Assembly: GCF_012935695.1 (NCBI RefSeq)
Contig: NZ_CP052859.1
Span: 847,001 to 911,000 of the forward strand
Source of the DNA: Pseudomonas sp. ADAK18
GTDB lineage: Bacteria > Pseudomonadota > Gammaproteobacteria > Pseudomonadales > Pseudomonadaceae
Direction of reading: 5' to 3'
DNA: 64,000 nt
The position numbers were made by a program, and so were the translations under genes. The notes beneath the pieces were generated by a model. The model was not told where the DNA came from. It was given only the letters and a program-made list of their open reading frames with translations, and made no database searches. Shown here piece after piece: positions 8,120 to 17,536 of the stretch (within the stretch, counting starts at the first letter, position 1; each line of letters opens with the position of its first letter).

Positions 8120-8766
8120 GCCACAACGCCTTCCCCGAAACCGAACGCGCCGCCGTCTACCGCGCCATCGCTGAACGCCGCGATATGCGCCACTTCAGCG
8201 GCGGCATCGTCGCTCCCGAACTGCTGCAACGCTTGCTGCACGCCGCGCATCAGGCCCCCAGCGTCGGCTTGATGCAACCCTGGCGCTTTATCCGCATCAG
8301 CGACCGCAACCTGCGAGGGCAGATCCAGCAGTTGGTGGAGGAAGAGCGGGTGCGTACTGCAGAAGCCTTGGGCGAGCGCTCCGACCAGTTCATGAAGCTC
8401 AAGGTCGAAGGCATCAACGATTGCGCCGAGGTGTTGGTAGCGGCGCTGATGGACGATCGCGAGCGGCATATCTTCGGCCGCCGTACCCTGCCGGAAATGG
8501 ACATGGCGTCGTTGTCCTGCGCGATCCAGAATCTGTGGCTCGCGTCCCGGGCCGAAGGGCTGGGTATGGGCTGGGTCTCTTTATTCGAGCCCCAGGCTCT
8601 GGCCGATCTGTTGGGCTTGCCGCCCGGCGCAAAACCTTTGGCGGTGTTGTGTCTCGGGCCGGTCACCGAGTTCTACCCGGCACCGATGTTGCAACTCGAA
8701 GGCTGGACCGAACCGCGTCCATTGAGCGACATGCTGTATGAAAATTATTGGGGAGTGAGTCAATGA
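8116..8766 (+). CDS. bluB: 5,6-dimethylbenzimidazole synthase BluB
   Basis: This 216-residue nitroreductase-fold flavoenzyme fragments reduced FMN with oxygen to give dimethylbenzimidazole, the lower ligand of B12. Signature blocks are RRDMRHF (residues 21-27), [11 protein letters not shown], and the aromatic C-terminus [17 protein letters not shown]. Its ATG overlaps the cobB stop codon as ATGA, and its own TGA overlaps the ATG of cobD. The ribosome site must lie inside the REP right arm of cobB (no clear purine run besides GCGATGAGGCC), so translation is probably coupled to cobB. Confidence 0.93.
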   Translation: MSHNAFPETERAAVYRAIAERRDMRHFSGGIVAPELLQRLLHAAHQAPSVGLMQPWRFIRISDRNLRGQIQQLVEEERVRTAEALGERSDQFMKLKVEGINDCAEVLVAALMDDRERHIFGRRTLPEMDMASLSCAIQNLWLASRAEGLGMGWVSLFEPQALADLLGLPPGAKPLAVLCLGPVTEFYPAPMLQLEGWTEPRPLSDMLYENYWGVSQ

Positions 8767-9671
8767 GTGTGGCCTTGCTGAGTGTCGCTGCCGTGGCGCT
8801 GGATGCGCTGCTGGGCGAACCCAGGCGCTGGCATCCGCTGGTGGCGTTCGGCAATTTCGCCGGGCGCATCGAGCAACGTTTCAACTCCGCCGGTCGTGGC
8901 TGGCGCAGTCATGGCGTCACCGCGTGGGTGATCGCGGTCATACCGTTGACCTTGCTGGCCACGGCCCTGTCGTGGGCGCCCTACGTGGGTTGGGTGATTG
9001 AGATTCTCGCGCTGTATTGCGCCCTCGGTATGCGCAGTCTGGGCGAACACGTGGCACCCGTGGCCCAGGCCCTGCGCAGTGATGACCTCGAAGAGGCGCG
9101 TAAACGTGTTGGCTATCTGGTCAGCCGCCAGACCAGCGAACTGGACCGTACCGAAGTCGCTCGTGCCGCTACCGAATCGGTGCTGGAGAACGGCAGCGAT
9201 GCAGTGTTCGCTGCGCTGTTCTGGTTTGTCGTCGCCGGTGTACCCGGTGTGGTGCTCTATCGCCTGAGCAACACGCTGGATGCCATGTGGGGCTATCGCA
9301 ATGAACGTTTTGAACGTTTCGGCTGGGCCGCAGCCAAGATCGACGATGTGTTGAACTATATTCCTGCGCGGCTGGTGGCCTTGACCTACGCATTGCTGGG
9401 CAAAACCCGGCTGGCCCTCAAATGCTGGCGCACCCAGGGCTCGACCTGGGACAGCCCCAATGCGGGTCCGGTGATGGCCGCCGGTGCCGGTGCGCTGGGT
9501 GTCGAGTTGGGTGGCGCGGCGATTTATCACGGTGAACTGCATCAGCGCCCACAACTGGGCGAAGGTGTGCCAGCGGATGCCGATTCCATCGACCGTGGCT
9601 GGCAACTGGTGCAGCGTGGGGTGTGGCTGTGGTTGCTGGTTCTGTGTGTGGGGGCTGAGTTTTATGCTTGA
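8763..9671 (+). CDS. cobD: Adenosylcobinamide-phosphate synthase CobD (CbiB)
   Basis: This 302-residue integral membrane protein joins adenosylcobyric acid to the (R)-1-amino-2-propanol (phosphate) arm. Near the N-terminus it has [15 protein letters not shown], then several hydrophobic segments and the motif [20 protein letters not shown] typical of CbiB/CobD. The ATG at 8763 is chosen because GGGAGTGAG lies just before it and the bluB TGA overlaps it; a frame extension to 8748 lacks support. Its stop codon lies inside the start of cobC. Confidence 0.94.
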   Translation: MSVALLSVAAVALDALLGEPRRWHPLVAFGNFAGRIEQRFNSAGRGWRSHGVTAWVIAVIPLTLLATALSWAPYVGWVIEILALYCALGMRSLGEHVAPVAQALRSDDLEEARKRVGYLVSRQTSELDRTEVARAATESVLENGSDAVFAALFWFVVAGVPGVVLYRLSNTLDAMWGYRNERFERFGWAAAKIDDVLNYIPARLVALTYALLGKTRLALKCWRTQGSTWDSPNAGPVMAAGAGALGVELGGAAIYHGELHQRPQLGEGVPADADSIDRGWQLVQRGVWLWLLVLCVGAEFYA

Positions 9672-10653
9672 GCATGGCGGCCGGCTGCGCAAGGCAGCCC
9701 TGCAATATGGTGTCCCCGAGGCTGATTGGCTGGACCTGTCCAGCGGTCTGGCGCCTTGGCCTTGGCCGATCCCGGAGATCCCGTTGCGGGCCTGGGCACG
9801 CCTGCCAGAGACCGATGACGGCCTGGAACAGGCGGCTTGCGAGTATTACGGCGCTACCCAGGTGCTGCCGGTGCCCGGTTCCCAGGCCGCAATCCAACTG
9901 CTGCCGCGTTTGCGGCGTGCGGGCAAGGTCGGGGTGCTGTCACCGTGTTATGCCGAGCATGCCGAAGCTTGGCGCCGCGCTGGCTATATCGTCCGTGAAG
10001 TGCTGGAGCAGGAAGTCGACTTCTTCCTCGACAGCCTCGACGTGCTGGTGGTGGTCAACCCCAACAACCCCACTGGCTTGAGTTTGCCCCCGCAACGCCT
10101 GCTGGATTGGCATGCACGGCTCGCCGAGCGCGGCGGCTGGCTGGTGGTAGACGAAGCCTTTATGGACAACACCCCGCAACTGAGCCTGGCGAGCCAGGCT
10201 GATCAAGTAGGCTTGGTCGTGTTGCGTTCGTTCGGCAAATTTTTCGGCCTGGCCGGCGTGCGGCTGGGCTTTGTCCTGGCCGAACGCAGGTTGCTCAAAC
10301 TGCTCGCCGAACAGGTCGGGCCGTGGGCGGTCAGCGGGCCGACGCGGGTGCTGGGCCAAGTGTGCCTGAGAGACAGCGCCGGTCACGTCCAGCAGCGACT
10401 GCGTTGTGAAGAGGCCAGTCGGCGACTGTGCGAGCTGTTGCAGCGCTTCGACCTGCAACCCCAGGGTGGTTGTGACTTGTTCCAGTGGCTGATCACCGAG
10501 CGTGCCGAGCACCTGCACGAATTCATGGCCCAGCGCGGCATTCTGCTGCGCTTGTTCGTCCACGACAGCAGCCTGCGTTTCGGCCTGCCGGGGACCGACG
10601 CCGATTGGCTGCGGCTGGAACACGCCTTGATCGCCTACAGGGAAGCCTCATGA
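9664..10653 (+). CDS. cobC: L-threonine-O-3-phosphate decarboxylase CobC (CobD-type PLP enzyme)
   Basis: This 329-residue fold-type I PLP enzyme makes aminopropanol phosphate for the nucleotide-loop arm. NPNNPTG spans residues 132-138, the aspartate of VVDEAF is near 163, and the PLP lysine is Lys192 in [13 protein letters not shown]. The start ATG at 9664 lies within the last codons of cobD (8-bp overlap); the N-terminus [12 protein letters not shown] matches the family. The longer open frame upstream reads through cobD and is not real. The stop codon overlaps the ATG of cobQ (ATGA). Confidence 0.92.
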   Translation: MLEHGGRLRKAALQYGVPEADWLDLSSGLAPWPWPIPEIPLRAWARLPETDDGLEQAACEYYGATQVLPVPGSQAAIQLLPRLRRAGKVGVLSPCYAEHAEAWRRAGYIVREVLEQEVDFFLDSLDVLVVVNPNNPTGLSLPPQRLLDWHARLAERGGWLVVDEAFMDNTPQLSLASQADQVGLVVLRSFGKFFGLAGVRLGFVLAERRLLKLLAEQVGPWAVSGPTRVLGQVCLRDSAGHVQQRLRCEEASRRLCELLQRFDLQPQGGCDLFQWLITERAEHLHEFMAQRGILLRLFVHDSSLRFGLPGTDADWLRLEHALIAYREAS

Positions 10654-12101
10654 GTACCTTGATGGTGCAGGGCACCACGTCCGATGCGGGCAAAAGCACT
10701 TTGGTGACCGCGCTGTGCCGTTGGCTGGTGCGCCAGGGCGTGGCGGTGGTGCCGTTCAAACCGCAGAACATGGCGCTCAACAGCGCCGTCACTGCCGAGG
10801 GCGGCGAGATTGGCCGGGCCCAGGCGGTCCAGGCCCAGGCGGCGAACCTGGCGCCGCACACTGACATGAACCCGGTGCTGCTCAAGCCCAACAGCGACAC
10901 CGGCTCCCAGGTGATCATCCATGGTCGCGCCGTCGCCAGCATGAACGCGGTGGCCTATCACGACTACAAGGCCATCGCCATGCAGGCGGTGCTGGCTTCC
11001 CATGAGCGCTTGAGTGCGGCGTATTCGGTGGTCATGGTCGAAGGCGCGGGCTCGCCGGCGGAGATCAATCTGCGGGCCAACGATATTGCCAACATGGGCT
11101 TTGCCGAGGCGGTGGATTGTCCGGTGTTGCTGATTGCCGATATTAATCGTGGCGGGGTTTTCGCCCATTTGGTGGGGACGCTGGAACTGCTATCGCCGAC
11201 CGAGCAGGCGCGGGTCAAGGGTTTTATCATCAACCGGTTTCGTGGCGATATGGCTTTGTTGCAGCCTGGGCTGGACTGGCTTGAGGCGCGCACAGGCAAG
11301 CCGGTGGTGGGTGTTCTGCCTTATGTGATGGACTTGCATCTGGAGGCCGAGGACGGCATTGACCAGCGCCAGATTGATAAGGCCGCGCATGTGCTCAAGG
11401 TGGTGGTACCGGTGTTGCCACGTATCAGTAATCACACGGATTTTGATCCGCTGCGGTTGCATCCCCAGGTGGATTTGCAGTTTGTCGGGCCGGGGCAGGG
11501 GATTCCTGCGGCAGACCTGATTATCTTGCCGGGGTCGAAAAGTGTGCGCAGTGATTTGGCATATTTGCGGGCCAATGGGTGGGACACGGCGATTGCCAGG
11601 CATTTGCGCTATGGCGGCAAGGTGTTGGGGATTTGTGGTGGGCTGCAGATGCTCGGTGAGCAGGTGCATGACCCGTTGGGGTTGGAGGGGCCTTCGGGTT
11701 CCAGCGATGGTCTAGGGTTGTTTGCGTTCAGCACTACGTTGGAAGAAGAGAAGCAGCTGCGTAATGTGTGTGGGCGGTTGTTGCTGGAGGATGCTGAGGT
11801 CAGTGGTTATGAGATTCACGCGGGGGTGACCACAGGTCGTGCCTTGGAGCAGCCGTTGGTGGCGCTGGATGATGGGCGCTTTGATGGTGCTCGAAGTGAT
11901 GATGGGCAGATTCTTGGCACGTATTTGCATGGGGTGTTTGAGACGCCTGCGGCGTGTGGTGCGTTGTTGCGGTGGGCGGGGTTGGAGGATGTGCAGGCGG
12001 TGGATTATCACGGGCTGCGTGAGCGGGATATTGAGCGGTTGGCGGATTTGGTGGAGCGGCATTTGGACACGGGGTTGTTACGGTCTTTATGTGGGGTTTG
12101 A
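10650..12101 (+). CDS. cobQ: Cobyric acid synthase CobQ
   Basis: This 483-residue enzyme adds four amide groups to adenosylcobyrinic acid a,c-diamide with ATP and glutamine. It has an N-terminal dethiobiotin-synthetase-like domain ([14 protein letters not shown]-loop about 8-17; [11 protein letters not shown]). The C-terminal class I glutaminase domain has its nucleophile near Cys329 ([10 protein letters not shown]) and the His of GTYLHGVFE. The start overlaps the cobC stop codon. From about 11,100 on, third codon positions shift from C towards G and T (runs of ttg, ggg, gat), unlike the first third of the gene. Protein motifs stay intact, so it is not a pseudogene. Confidence 0.94.
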   Translation: MSTLMVQGTTSDAGKSTLVTALCRWLVRQGVAVVPFKPQNMALNSAVTAEGGEIGRAQAVQAQAANLAPHTDMNPVLLKPNSDTGSQVIIHGRAVASMNAVAYHDYKAIAMQAVLASHERLSAAYSVVMVEGAGSPAEINLRANDIANMGFAEAVDCPVLLIADINRGGVFAHLVGTLELLSPTEQARVKGFIINRFRGDMALLQPGLDWLEARTGKPVVGVLPYVMDLHLEAEDGIDQRQIDKAAHVLKVVVPVLPRISNHTDFDPLRLHPQVDLQFVGPGQGIPAADLIILPGSKSVRSDLAYLRANGWDTAIARHLRYGGKVLGICGGLQMLGEQVHDPLGLEGPSGSSDGLGLFAFSTTLEEEKQLRNVCGRLLLEDAEVSGYEIHAGVTTGRALEQPLVALDDGRFDGARSDDGQILGTYLHGVFETPAACGALLRWAGLEDVQAVDYHGLRERDIERLADLVERHLDTGLLRSLCGV

Positions 12102-12115
12102 GTTGGGCTGGGGAC

Positions 12116-12768
12116 ATATCCATTTCTTTGGTAACGACCACCTAAGGTTCCGCTCTTACAGCGGCTCACTTTTGAAAAGCGCAAAAGTAAGCAAAACGCT
12201 CTTGCCCCACCACTCGGCACCTCGCTCAGGCTCGGTGTGCCCGAACGGAGGCATTACTCCGTGGGCCGCCGCGACGGGCCATCCATGGCCCAACGCGGCT
12301 ATCCCGGCATCCATGCCGGGATGCCCACTGCGTAATGCCTGCGTTCGGCCAGCGTGGTTTAACGGGGCGCCTCAGATCAAAGTCAAAAGCCAAAGCAACA
12401 ACCAGATCAAAAGACCGCTGACTTTGTCAGCGAATAAGGATGTAAAAGCCACAGCGCGCATGCTTCAAAGATTAGGTCGGCTACTAGGCCGCCTCGCTCT
12501 GTTTTTGATTTCAGGCGCCCCGTTAAACCACGATGGCTGAACGTAGGCATTGGTCCGTGGGTAAACCGGCAGGACGCCGGTTTAGCCGCACTGGGCCAGG
12601 GATGGCCCATTGCGGCGGCCCACGGAGCAATGCCGGAGAGAAGGCATGCCGAGCCTAGGCGAGGCACCAAGTGGTGGGGCAAGAGCCCTTTGGTTACTTT
12701 GGGGCTTTTCCAAAGTGACCCGCCGTAAGGGCGGAACCATAACTAGCCGTAACCGCAGAAACGGATAT
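12116..12768. repeat. Long imperfect inverted repeat between cobQ and cobP
   Basis: The 695-bp gap holds a large palindrome. The left arm is about 12116-12383 and the right arm about 12502-12768 in opposite orientation, with about 120 bp of spacer. Exact matching blocks include 12353-12372 with 12513-12532 (20 bp), and shorter runs such as GCTCTTGCCCCACCACT and CTCCGTGGGCCGCCGC. The arms contain their own small palindromes, for example GGGCCATCCATGGCCC and CCCGGCATCCATGCCGGG. From memory this resembles a dispersed P. fluorescens intergenic repeat whose chance ORFs get annotated as hypothetical proteins. I see no gene in it. Confidence 0.85.
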
Positions 12769-12796
12769 ACACCCAATCAAAACGAGGCCAAACCCG

Positions 12797-13318
12797 ATGC
12801 TCCAGCTGATCCTAGGCGGCGCCCGCTCCGGCAAAAGTCGCCTGGCCGAAACACTCGCCACCGACAGCACCCTGCCAGTGACTTACATAGCCACCAGCCA
12901 ACCCCTGGACGGCGAAATGAACGAACGCGTGGCTCATCATCGCCAACGTCGCCCAGCCGAGTGGGGCCTGATCGAAGAGCCCATCGAACTCGCCCGCGTC
13001 CTGCGCGAAAACGCCGCCCCCGACCGTTTCCTGTTGGTGGACTGCCTGACCCTATGGCTAACCAACCTGCTGATGCTCGAAAACCCCAAACGCCTCACCG
13101 AAGAACGCGAAGCCCTGTTACAAACCCTGGCATCCCTGCCCGGTGAAATTGTTTTTGTCAGCAACGAGACCGGTCTGGGTGTCGTGCCGCTGGGCGAATT
13201 GACTCGCCGCTATGTCGATGAAGCCGGTTGGCTGCATCAAGCCCTGGCCGAGCGTTGTCAGCGTGTTGTCCTGACCGTTGCCGGCCTGCCCCTGACTTTG
13301 AAAGGTACTGCGTTATGA
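12797..13318 (+). CDS. cobP: Adenosylcobinamide kinase / adenosylcobinamide-phosphate guanylyltransferase CobP (CobU)
   Basis: This 173-residue bifunctional enzyme phosphorylates adenosylcobinamide and then attaches GMP to give AdoCbi-GDP. The P-loop GGARSGKS is at residues 7-14, YIATSQP follows, and the His-rich block VAHHRQRRP holds the histidine that carries GMP in CobU proteins. The start ATG lies 28 bp after the end of the long inverted repeat, with GAGG about ten bases upstream. Because of the repeat it may be expressed separately from cobO-cobQ. Its stop codon overlaps the cobT start. Confidence 0.95.
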   Translation: MLQLILGGARSGKSRLAETLATDSTLPVTYIATSQPLDGEMNERVAHHRQRRPAEWGLIEEPIELARVLRENAAPDRFLLVDCLTLWLTNLLMLENPKRLTEEREALLQTLASLPGEIVFVSNETGLGVVPLGELTRRYVDEAGWLHQALAERCQRVVLTVAGLPLTLKGTAL

Positions 13319-14370
13319 CCGACACCTGGTGGCTCAACCCCTGCAAAACGATCGACGCCCAGGCGCACGAACAAGCCCTGGCCCGTCAGCAACAACTGAC
13401 CAAACCTGCAGGCTCCCTCGGCCAGCTGGAAGCCGTGGCCGTACAACTGGCCGGCTTGCAAGGGCAGGTCAAACCCAATGTTGATCAGGTATGGATCGCG
13501 ATCTTTGCCGGTGATCACGGGGTTGTGGCTGAAGGCGTTTCGGCGTTTCCCCAGGAAGTCACCGGGCAGATGTTGCACAACTTCGTCACCGGCGGCGCGG
13601 CCATCAGCGTTCTGGCGCGTCAGTTGGATGCGCAGCTGGAAGTGGTCGACCTCGGCACCGTCACGCCATCGCTGAACCTGCCGGGTGTGCGTCACCTGAA
13701 TATCGCGGCAGGCACCGCCAACTTCGTCAACGGTCCAGCGATGACTGAGGCTCAGGGGTTGCTCGCCCTGGAAGCCGGCCGTGACAGTGTGCGTCGCGCC
13801 ATCGCGGCGGGTGCTCAGTTGTTTATCGGCGGCGAGATGGGCATTGGTAACACGACTGCCGCCAGCGCGTTGGCATGTGCGTTGCTGGACTGCCGGGTGG
13901 CTGATTTGACCGGTCCCGGTACCGGCCTGAATGCCCAGGGTGTCAGCCATAAAGTGGCCGTCATCGAGCGGGCGCTGGCATTCCACGCGGCGCAGCGTAG
14001 TGATGCCCTGCAAACCTTGTTCAACCTTGGCGGCTTCGAGATTGCGGCGCTGGTGGGCGCTTATCTGGCGTGTGCCCAAGAGGGTGTGGTGGTGTTGGTG
14101 GACGGCTTTATCTGCAGCGTCGCAGCGCTGGTGGCCACACGTTTGAATCCGGCATGTCGTGAATGGTTGTTGTTCGGCCATCGGGGCGCTGAGCCGGGTC
14201 ATCGGCATGTGCTGCAAAGCCTCGAGGCCGAACCCTTGCTGGAGTTGGGTCTGCGCCTGGGCGAGGGCAGTGGTGCGGCGTTGGCGGTGCCGTTGTTGCA
14301 ACTGGCCTGTGCGTTGCACGGGCAGATGGCGACTTTTGCTGAAGCGGCCGTGGCGGATCGTCCGGCATGA
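13315..14370 (+). CDS. cobT: Nicotinate-nucleotide-dimethylbenzimidazole phosphoribosyltransferase CobT
   Basis: This 351-residue enzyme makes alpha-ribazole-5'-phosphate from nicotinate mononucleotide and dimethylbenzimidazole. Family blocks are [10 protein letters not shown] near residue 27, [15 protein letters not shown] near residue 67, [13 protein letters not shown] and GHRGAEPGH. The ATG at 13315 overlaps the cobP stop codon (ATGA) and begins [10 protein letters not shown]; a longer frame from 13228 runs through cobP and is rejected. With bluB it supplies the lower ligand, and with cobS the final loop. Confidence 0.95.
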   Translation: MTDTWWLNPCKTIDAQAHEQALARQQQLTKPAGSLGQLEAVAVQLAGLQGQVKPNVDQVWIAIFAGDHGVVAEGVSAFPQEVTGQMLHNFVTGGAAISVLARQLDAQLEVVDLGTVTPSLNLPGVRHLNIAAGTANFVNGPAMTEAQGLLALEAGRDSVRRAIAAGAQLFIGGEMGIGNTTAASALACALLDCRVADLTGPGTGLNAQGVSHKVAVIERALAFHAAQRSDALQTLFNLGGFEIAALVGAYLACAQEGVVVLVDGFICSVAALVATRLNPACREWLLFGHRGAEPGHRHVLQSLEAEPLLELGLRLGEGSGAALAVPLLQLACALHGQMATFAEAAVADRPA

Positions 14371-14942
14371 TTTTGCACCTGGACTTGCTTCGCCATGGCG
14401 AAACCGAGTTGGGCGGTGGCCTGCGGGGCAGCCTGGACGATGCGCTGACCGCCAAGGGCTGGGAGCAGATGCGCACCGCCGTGGTGGAGCAAGGGCCTTG
14501 GGACCGGTTGGTCAGCTCGCCGCTGCAACGCTGCGCACGGTTTGCCGATGAGTTGGGCGCACGCTTGGACATACCGGTCACCCTGGAAAAAGACCTGCAG
14601 GAGCTGCATTTCGGTGCTTGGGAAGGGCAGAGCGCGGCGAAGTTGATGGAAACTGATGCCGAGGCGTTGGGCCTGTTCTGGGCCGATCCCTACCGCTTCA
14701 CGCCGCCACAGGGTGAGCCGGTTTTGCAGTTTTCCGAACGGGTGCTTGGGGCTGTTGCCCGGTTGTATCAGGCCTATGCTGGGCAGCGAGTGCTGTTGAT
14801 CAGCCATGGCGGGGTCATGCGGTTGCTATTGGCTCAGGCTCGCGGCTTGCCCCGTGAACAGTTGTTGAATGTTGAAGTCGGCCACGGCGGGTTGTTCTGT
14901 CTGAAGGTCGAAGCCGATGGCGTCTTGAGGGAAGGACTCTGA
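14367..14942 (+). CDS. Histidine phosphatase family protein, probable alpha-ribazole phosphatase
   Basis: This 191-residue phosphoglycerate-mutase-fold phosphatase has the phosphohistidine in LLRHGET (His10), and [10 protein letters not shown] supplies the second catalytic His. It lies between cobT and cobS with its start overlapping the cobT stop codon. This is the position of the alpha-ribazole-5'-phosphate phosphatase (enteric cobC), which removes the 5' phosphate before or after the CobS step. The substrate is inferred from context. In enteric nomenclature it would be cobC, a name used here for another gene, so no symbol is given. Confidence 0.88.
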   Translation: MILHLDLLRHGETELGGGLRGSLDDALTAKGWEQMRTAVVEQGPWDRLVSSPLQRCARFADELGARLDIPVTLEKDLQELHFGAWEGQSAAKLMETDAEALGLFWADPYRFTPPQGEPVLQFSERVLGAVARLYQAYAGQRVLLISHGGVMRLLLAQARGLPREQLLNVEVGHGGLFCLKVEADGVLREGL

Positions 14943-14944
14943 TC

Positions 14945-15673
14945 ATGCTGCCGTTCTGGATTGCCCTGCAGTTTCTCAGCAGTTTGCCGATTCGCTTGCC
15001 GGGCATGCCGCAGCCTCAGGAGCTGGGCCGCTCGTTGCTGTTTTATCCGCTGGTGGGTCTGCTGTTCGGGCTGCTGTTGTGGGGCTTGAACGCCGTGTTG
15101 ATGGGCGCGCCGTTGCTGTTGCACGCTGCGTTGTTGCTGACGGCGTGGGTATTGCTCAGCGGCGGCTTGCACCTGGACGGCTTGGCAGACAGCGCGGACG
15201 CCTGGTTGGGCGGCTTTGGCGACCGTGAACGCACCCTGACAATCATGAAGGATCCGCGTAGCGGGCCGATTGCCGTGGTCACCCTCGCACTGGTGTTGCT
15301 GCTCAAGTTCACCGCGCTGGTGGCGCTGATTGAACAGCACAACGGTGCTGCGCTGATTCTCGCGCCATTGATCGGCCGCAGCTCGATGCTGGCATTGTTT
15401 CTGACCACACGTTACGTGCGGGCGGGTGGTTTGGGTCAGGCGTTGTCGGATCATTTACCTAGAGTTGTCGGCCAACAGGTGCTGATTCTCAGTGGCCTGG
15501 CCTGTGTATTGATCGGTGGTTTCAGCGGCGGGCTTGCGGTGTTGCTGGCGTCACTGTGTTTTATCGGGCTGCGGCAACTCATGGTCAATCGACTCGGCGG
15601 CACTACCGGCGATACGGCAGGGGCCTTGCTGGAACTGCTGGAAGTGGCGGTGTTGATCGGCCTGGTGCTGTAA
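14945..15673 (+). CDS. cobS: Adenosylcobinamide-GDP ribazoletransferase CobS
   Basis: This 242-residue integral membrane protein catalyses the last assembly step, joining AdoCbi-GDP to alpha-ribazole(-phosphate). The conserved block GGLHLDGLADSADAW is near residues 75-89 and MKDPRSGPIAV follows, with about six hydrophobic segments. The ATG is two bases after the stop codon of the phosphatase gene, so the two are co-translated. It is the last gene of the cluster; no clear terminator follows in the 42-bp gap before the MarR gene. Confidence 0.94.
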   Translation: MLPFWIALQFLSSLPIRLPGMPQPQELGRSLLFYPLVGLLFGLLLWGLNAVLMGAPLLLHAALLLTAWVLLSGGLHLDGLADSADAWLGGFGDRERTLTIMKDPRSGPIAVVTLALVLLLKFTALVALIEQHNGAALILAPLIGRSSMLALFLTTRYVRAGGLGQALSDHLPRVVGQQVLILSGLACVLIGGFSGGLAVLLASLCFIGLRQLMVNRLGGTTGDTAGALLELLEVAVLIGLVL

Positions 15674-15696
15674 CAGTTTCTTGCATTTCCTTAATC

Positions 15697-15712
15697 GCGG
15701 GTATATACACGC
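15697..15712. promoter_or_regulatory. Candidate MarR operator at the regulator's own start
   Basis: GCGGGTATATACACGC matches the perfect palindrome found before the MFS gene in 15 of 16 bases. It ends three bases before the ATG of the MarR gene, so it occupies the place where a ribosome-binding site would be. Negative autoregulation is inferred. Confidence 0.65.
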
Positions 15713-15715
15713 TCC

Positions 15716-16120
15716 ATGCTTGCCTCTCAATGTTTATGTACCAACCTGCGTCGTGCCGCTCGTGGCGTCAGCAGGCATTACGACGGCGCTCTCGACGGCT
15801 TCGGGATCAACGTCGCCCAGTATTCTTTGCTGTGCAACCTGCAGCGCCTCGATCAACCGAGCATTTCCAGCCTGGCCGAAGCCATGGGCCTGGATCGCAG
15901 CACCCTGGGGCGCAACCTGCGGGTTCTGGAAGGCGAAGGTCTGGTGCAGTTGGTCGAAGGTGATGATCTGCGCAATCGCCTGGTGTTGCTCACCGAGACG
16001 GGCCATCAGCGACTTGCTGCGGCCTTGCCGGCGTGGGAAGCGGCGCAGCAGAAGTTGATTGACCGGTTGGGAGCAGAAAAGCGCGAAACCCTATTGGCCT
16101 TGCTGGACGAACTCGCTTAA
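15716..16120 (+). CDS. MarR family transcriptional regulator
   Basis: This 134-residue winged-helix protein has the recognition region LAEAMGLDRSTLGRNLRVLE (about residues 54-73) and the wing VEGDDLRNRLVLLTETG, with helices at both ends for dimerisation. It stands just before an MFS transporter, and both genes share a 16-bp palindrome at their starts, so it very probably represses itself and the transporter. Two cysteines near the N-terminus (QCLCTN) could be redox-sensitive, which is speculation. No Shine-Dalgarno sequence is visible because the operator abuts the ATG; a leaderless transcript or a later start is possible. Confidence 0.88.
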   Translation: MLASQCLCTNLRRAARGVSRHYDGALDGFGINVAQYSLLCNLQRLDQPSISSLAEAMGLDRSTLGRNLRVLEGEGLVQLVEGDDLRNRLVLLTETGHQRLAAALPAWEAAQQKLIDRLGAEKRETLLALLDELA

Positions 16121-16142
16121 ACGCGGGTTTGTTCGAATACAA

Positions 16143-16158
16143 GCGGGTATATACCCGC
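16143..16158. promoter_or_regulatory. Perfect 16-bp palindromic operator before the MFS gene
   Basis: GCGGGTATATACCCGC equals its own reverse complement. It lies 16 bp before the MFS start codon and 22 bp after the MarR stop codon. The near-identical site at 15697-15712 supports MarR binding at both. Confidence 0.75.
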
Positions 16159-16174
16159 GAGCGGAGAATAAGAA

Positions 16175-17383
16175 ATGACCTCGATGTGGCGGACCAGCGG
16201 CTGGATTCTTGTCGGGAGCGCACTGATCCTGGCGTTGTCCCTTGGCGTGCGACACGGCTTCGGCCTGTTTCTGGCGCCCATGAGTGCCGAATTCGGCTGG
16301 GGCCGTGAGACCTTTGCCTTTGCCATCGCCTTGCAAAACCTGATCTGGGGCCTGGCGCAACCGTTCACTGGCGCTCTGGCCGATCGCTTCGGCGCGGCCA
16401 AGGTGGTGGTGATCGGTGGCGTGCTTTATGCCTTGGGCCTGGTGTTCATGGGCTTGTCCGACTCGGCGTGGTCGCTGTCCCTGAGTGCGGGGTTGTTGAT
16501 CGGCATTGGCCTGTCGGGCACCTCGTTCTCGGTGATCCTTGGCGTGGTGGGCCGTGCTGTTCCAGCAGAAAAACGCAGCATGGCGATGGGCATTGCCAGT
16601 GCTGCGGGCTCCTTTGGCCAGTTCGCCATGCTGCCGGGCACCTTGGGTTTGATCGGCTGGCTCGGCTGGTCGGCGGCGTTGCTGACACTGGGCCTGTTGG
16701 TGGCCTTGATCATCCCGCTGGTGAGCATGCTCAAGGATCGCCCGCTGCCGACGATGGCGGGTCAGCAGACCTTGTCCGAGGCGCTGCGCGAAGCGTGTTC
16801 CCATTCCGGGTTCTGGCTGTTGTCTTTCGGCTTCTTTGTTTGCGGTTTCCAGGTGGTCTTTATCGGCGTGCATCTGCCGTCGTATCTGGTGGATCAGCAC
16901 TTGCCGGCCTCGGTGGGCACCACGGTGTTGGCACTGATCGGGTTGTTCAATATCTTCGGGACTTACACCGCCGGCTGGCTGGGTGGACGGATGTCCAAGC
17001 CGCGCTTGCTGACTGGACTGTATTTGTTACGGGCGGTGGTGATTGTGATCTTCCTGTGGGCGCCGGTGACGCAAACCAGCGCTTATCTGTTCGGCATGGC
17101 CATGGGCTTCCTGTGGTTGTCGACGGTGCCGCTGACCAATGGCACGGTGGCGACCTTGTTCGGGGTCAGAAACCTTTCCATGTTGGGTGGGATCGTGTTC
17201 CTGTTCCATCAGTTGGGTTCGTTCCTCGGCGGTTGGTTGGGTGGTGTGGTCTATGATCGAACCGGCAGCTACGATTTGATCTGGCAGGTGGCGATTCTCC
17301 TGAGTCTGCTCGCCGCTGCCTTGAACTGGCCGGTGCGTGAGCGCCCTGTGGCGCGATTGCAGGCGCAGATGGAGGCGGCATGA
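16175..17383 (+). CDS. MFS transporter
   Basis: This 402-residue major-facilitator protein has 12 predicted membrane segments in two sets of six around a central loop (about residues 185-205). The first segments include LGVRHGFGLFLAPMSAEFGWGRETFAFA, shortened here to RHGFGLFLAPMS, a block typical of monocarboxylate/oxalate-formate-like MFS members. The start ATG has GGAG upstream. It is probably repressed by the adjacent MarR protein through the palindrome just upstream. The substrate is unknown. The stop codon overlaps the start of a 40-residue membrane peptide gene. Confidence 0.88.
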   Translation: MTSMWRTSGWILVGSALILALSLGVRHGFGLFLAPMSAEFGWGRETFAFAIALQNLIWGLAQPFTGALADRFGAAKVVVIGGVLYALGLVFMGLSDSAWSLSLSAGLLIGIGLSGTSFSVILGVVGRAVPAEKRSMAMGIASAAGSFGQFAMLPGTLGLIGWLGWSAALLTLGLLVALIIPLVSMLKDRPLPTMAGQQTLSEALREACSHSGFWLLSFGFFVCGFQVVFIGVHLPSYLVDQHLPASVGTTVLALIGLFNIFGTYTAGWLGGRMSKPRLLTGLYLLRAVVIVIFLWAPVTQTSAYLFGMAMGFLWLSTVPLTNGTVATLFGVRNLSMLGGIVFLFHQLGSFLGGWLGGVVYDRTGSYDLIWQVAILLSLLAAALNWPVRERPVARLQAQMEAA

Positions 17384-17502
17384 GTACGACGTGGTATTGG
17401 CTCGGTGCAGCGGGGGTGTTGACGCTTCTGCTGCTCCTGGCATGGTGGGGTTGGCAGCGGGGCGGCCTGGCGTTGATGCAGTTGGGCATGGCGATCTGTT
17501 AA
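17380..17502 (+). CDS. Small single-span membrane peptide, translationally coupled to the MFS gene
   Basis: This is a 40-codon frame that starts MSTTWYWLGA and ends GMAIC. Residues 7-26 form one hydrophobic segment rich in Leu and Trp (LTLLLLLAWWGW), followed by a short basic-to-hydrophobic tail. Its ATG overlaps the MFS stop codon (ATGA) and the sequence GGAGG lies six bases upstream, a good ribosome site. No family is recognised with certainty. Position suggests a small accessory subunit of the transporter. It is too short for standard ORF cut-offs. Confidence 0.65.
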   Translation: MSTTWYWLGAAGVLTLLLLLAWWGWQRGGLALMQLGMAIC

Positions 17503-17536
17503 GTTCTGTGTCTGACCCTATTCAAGGACACTCGAC

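Noticed and set aside
11839..12682. Open frames within and around the long inverted repeat (plus 11839-12540, minus 12407-12682)
   Set aside because: They read the repeat itself or the end of cobQ; composition is repeat-derived and no family is recognised.
13258..14319. 353-codon open frame antisense to cobT
   Set aside because: Shadow frame of a clear cobT gene; Gln/His/Arg-rich without motifs.
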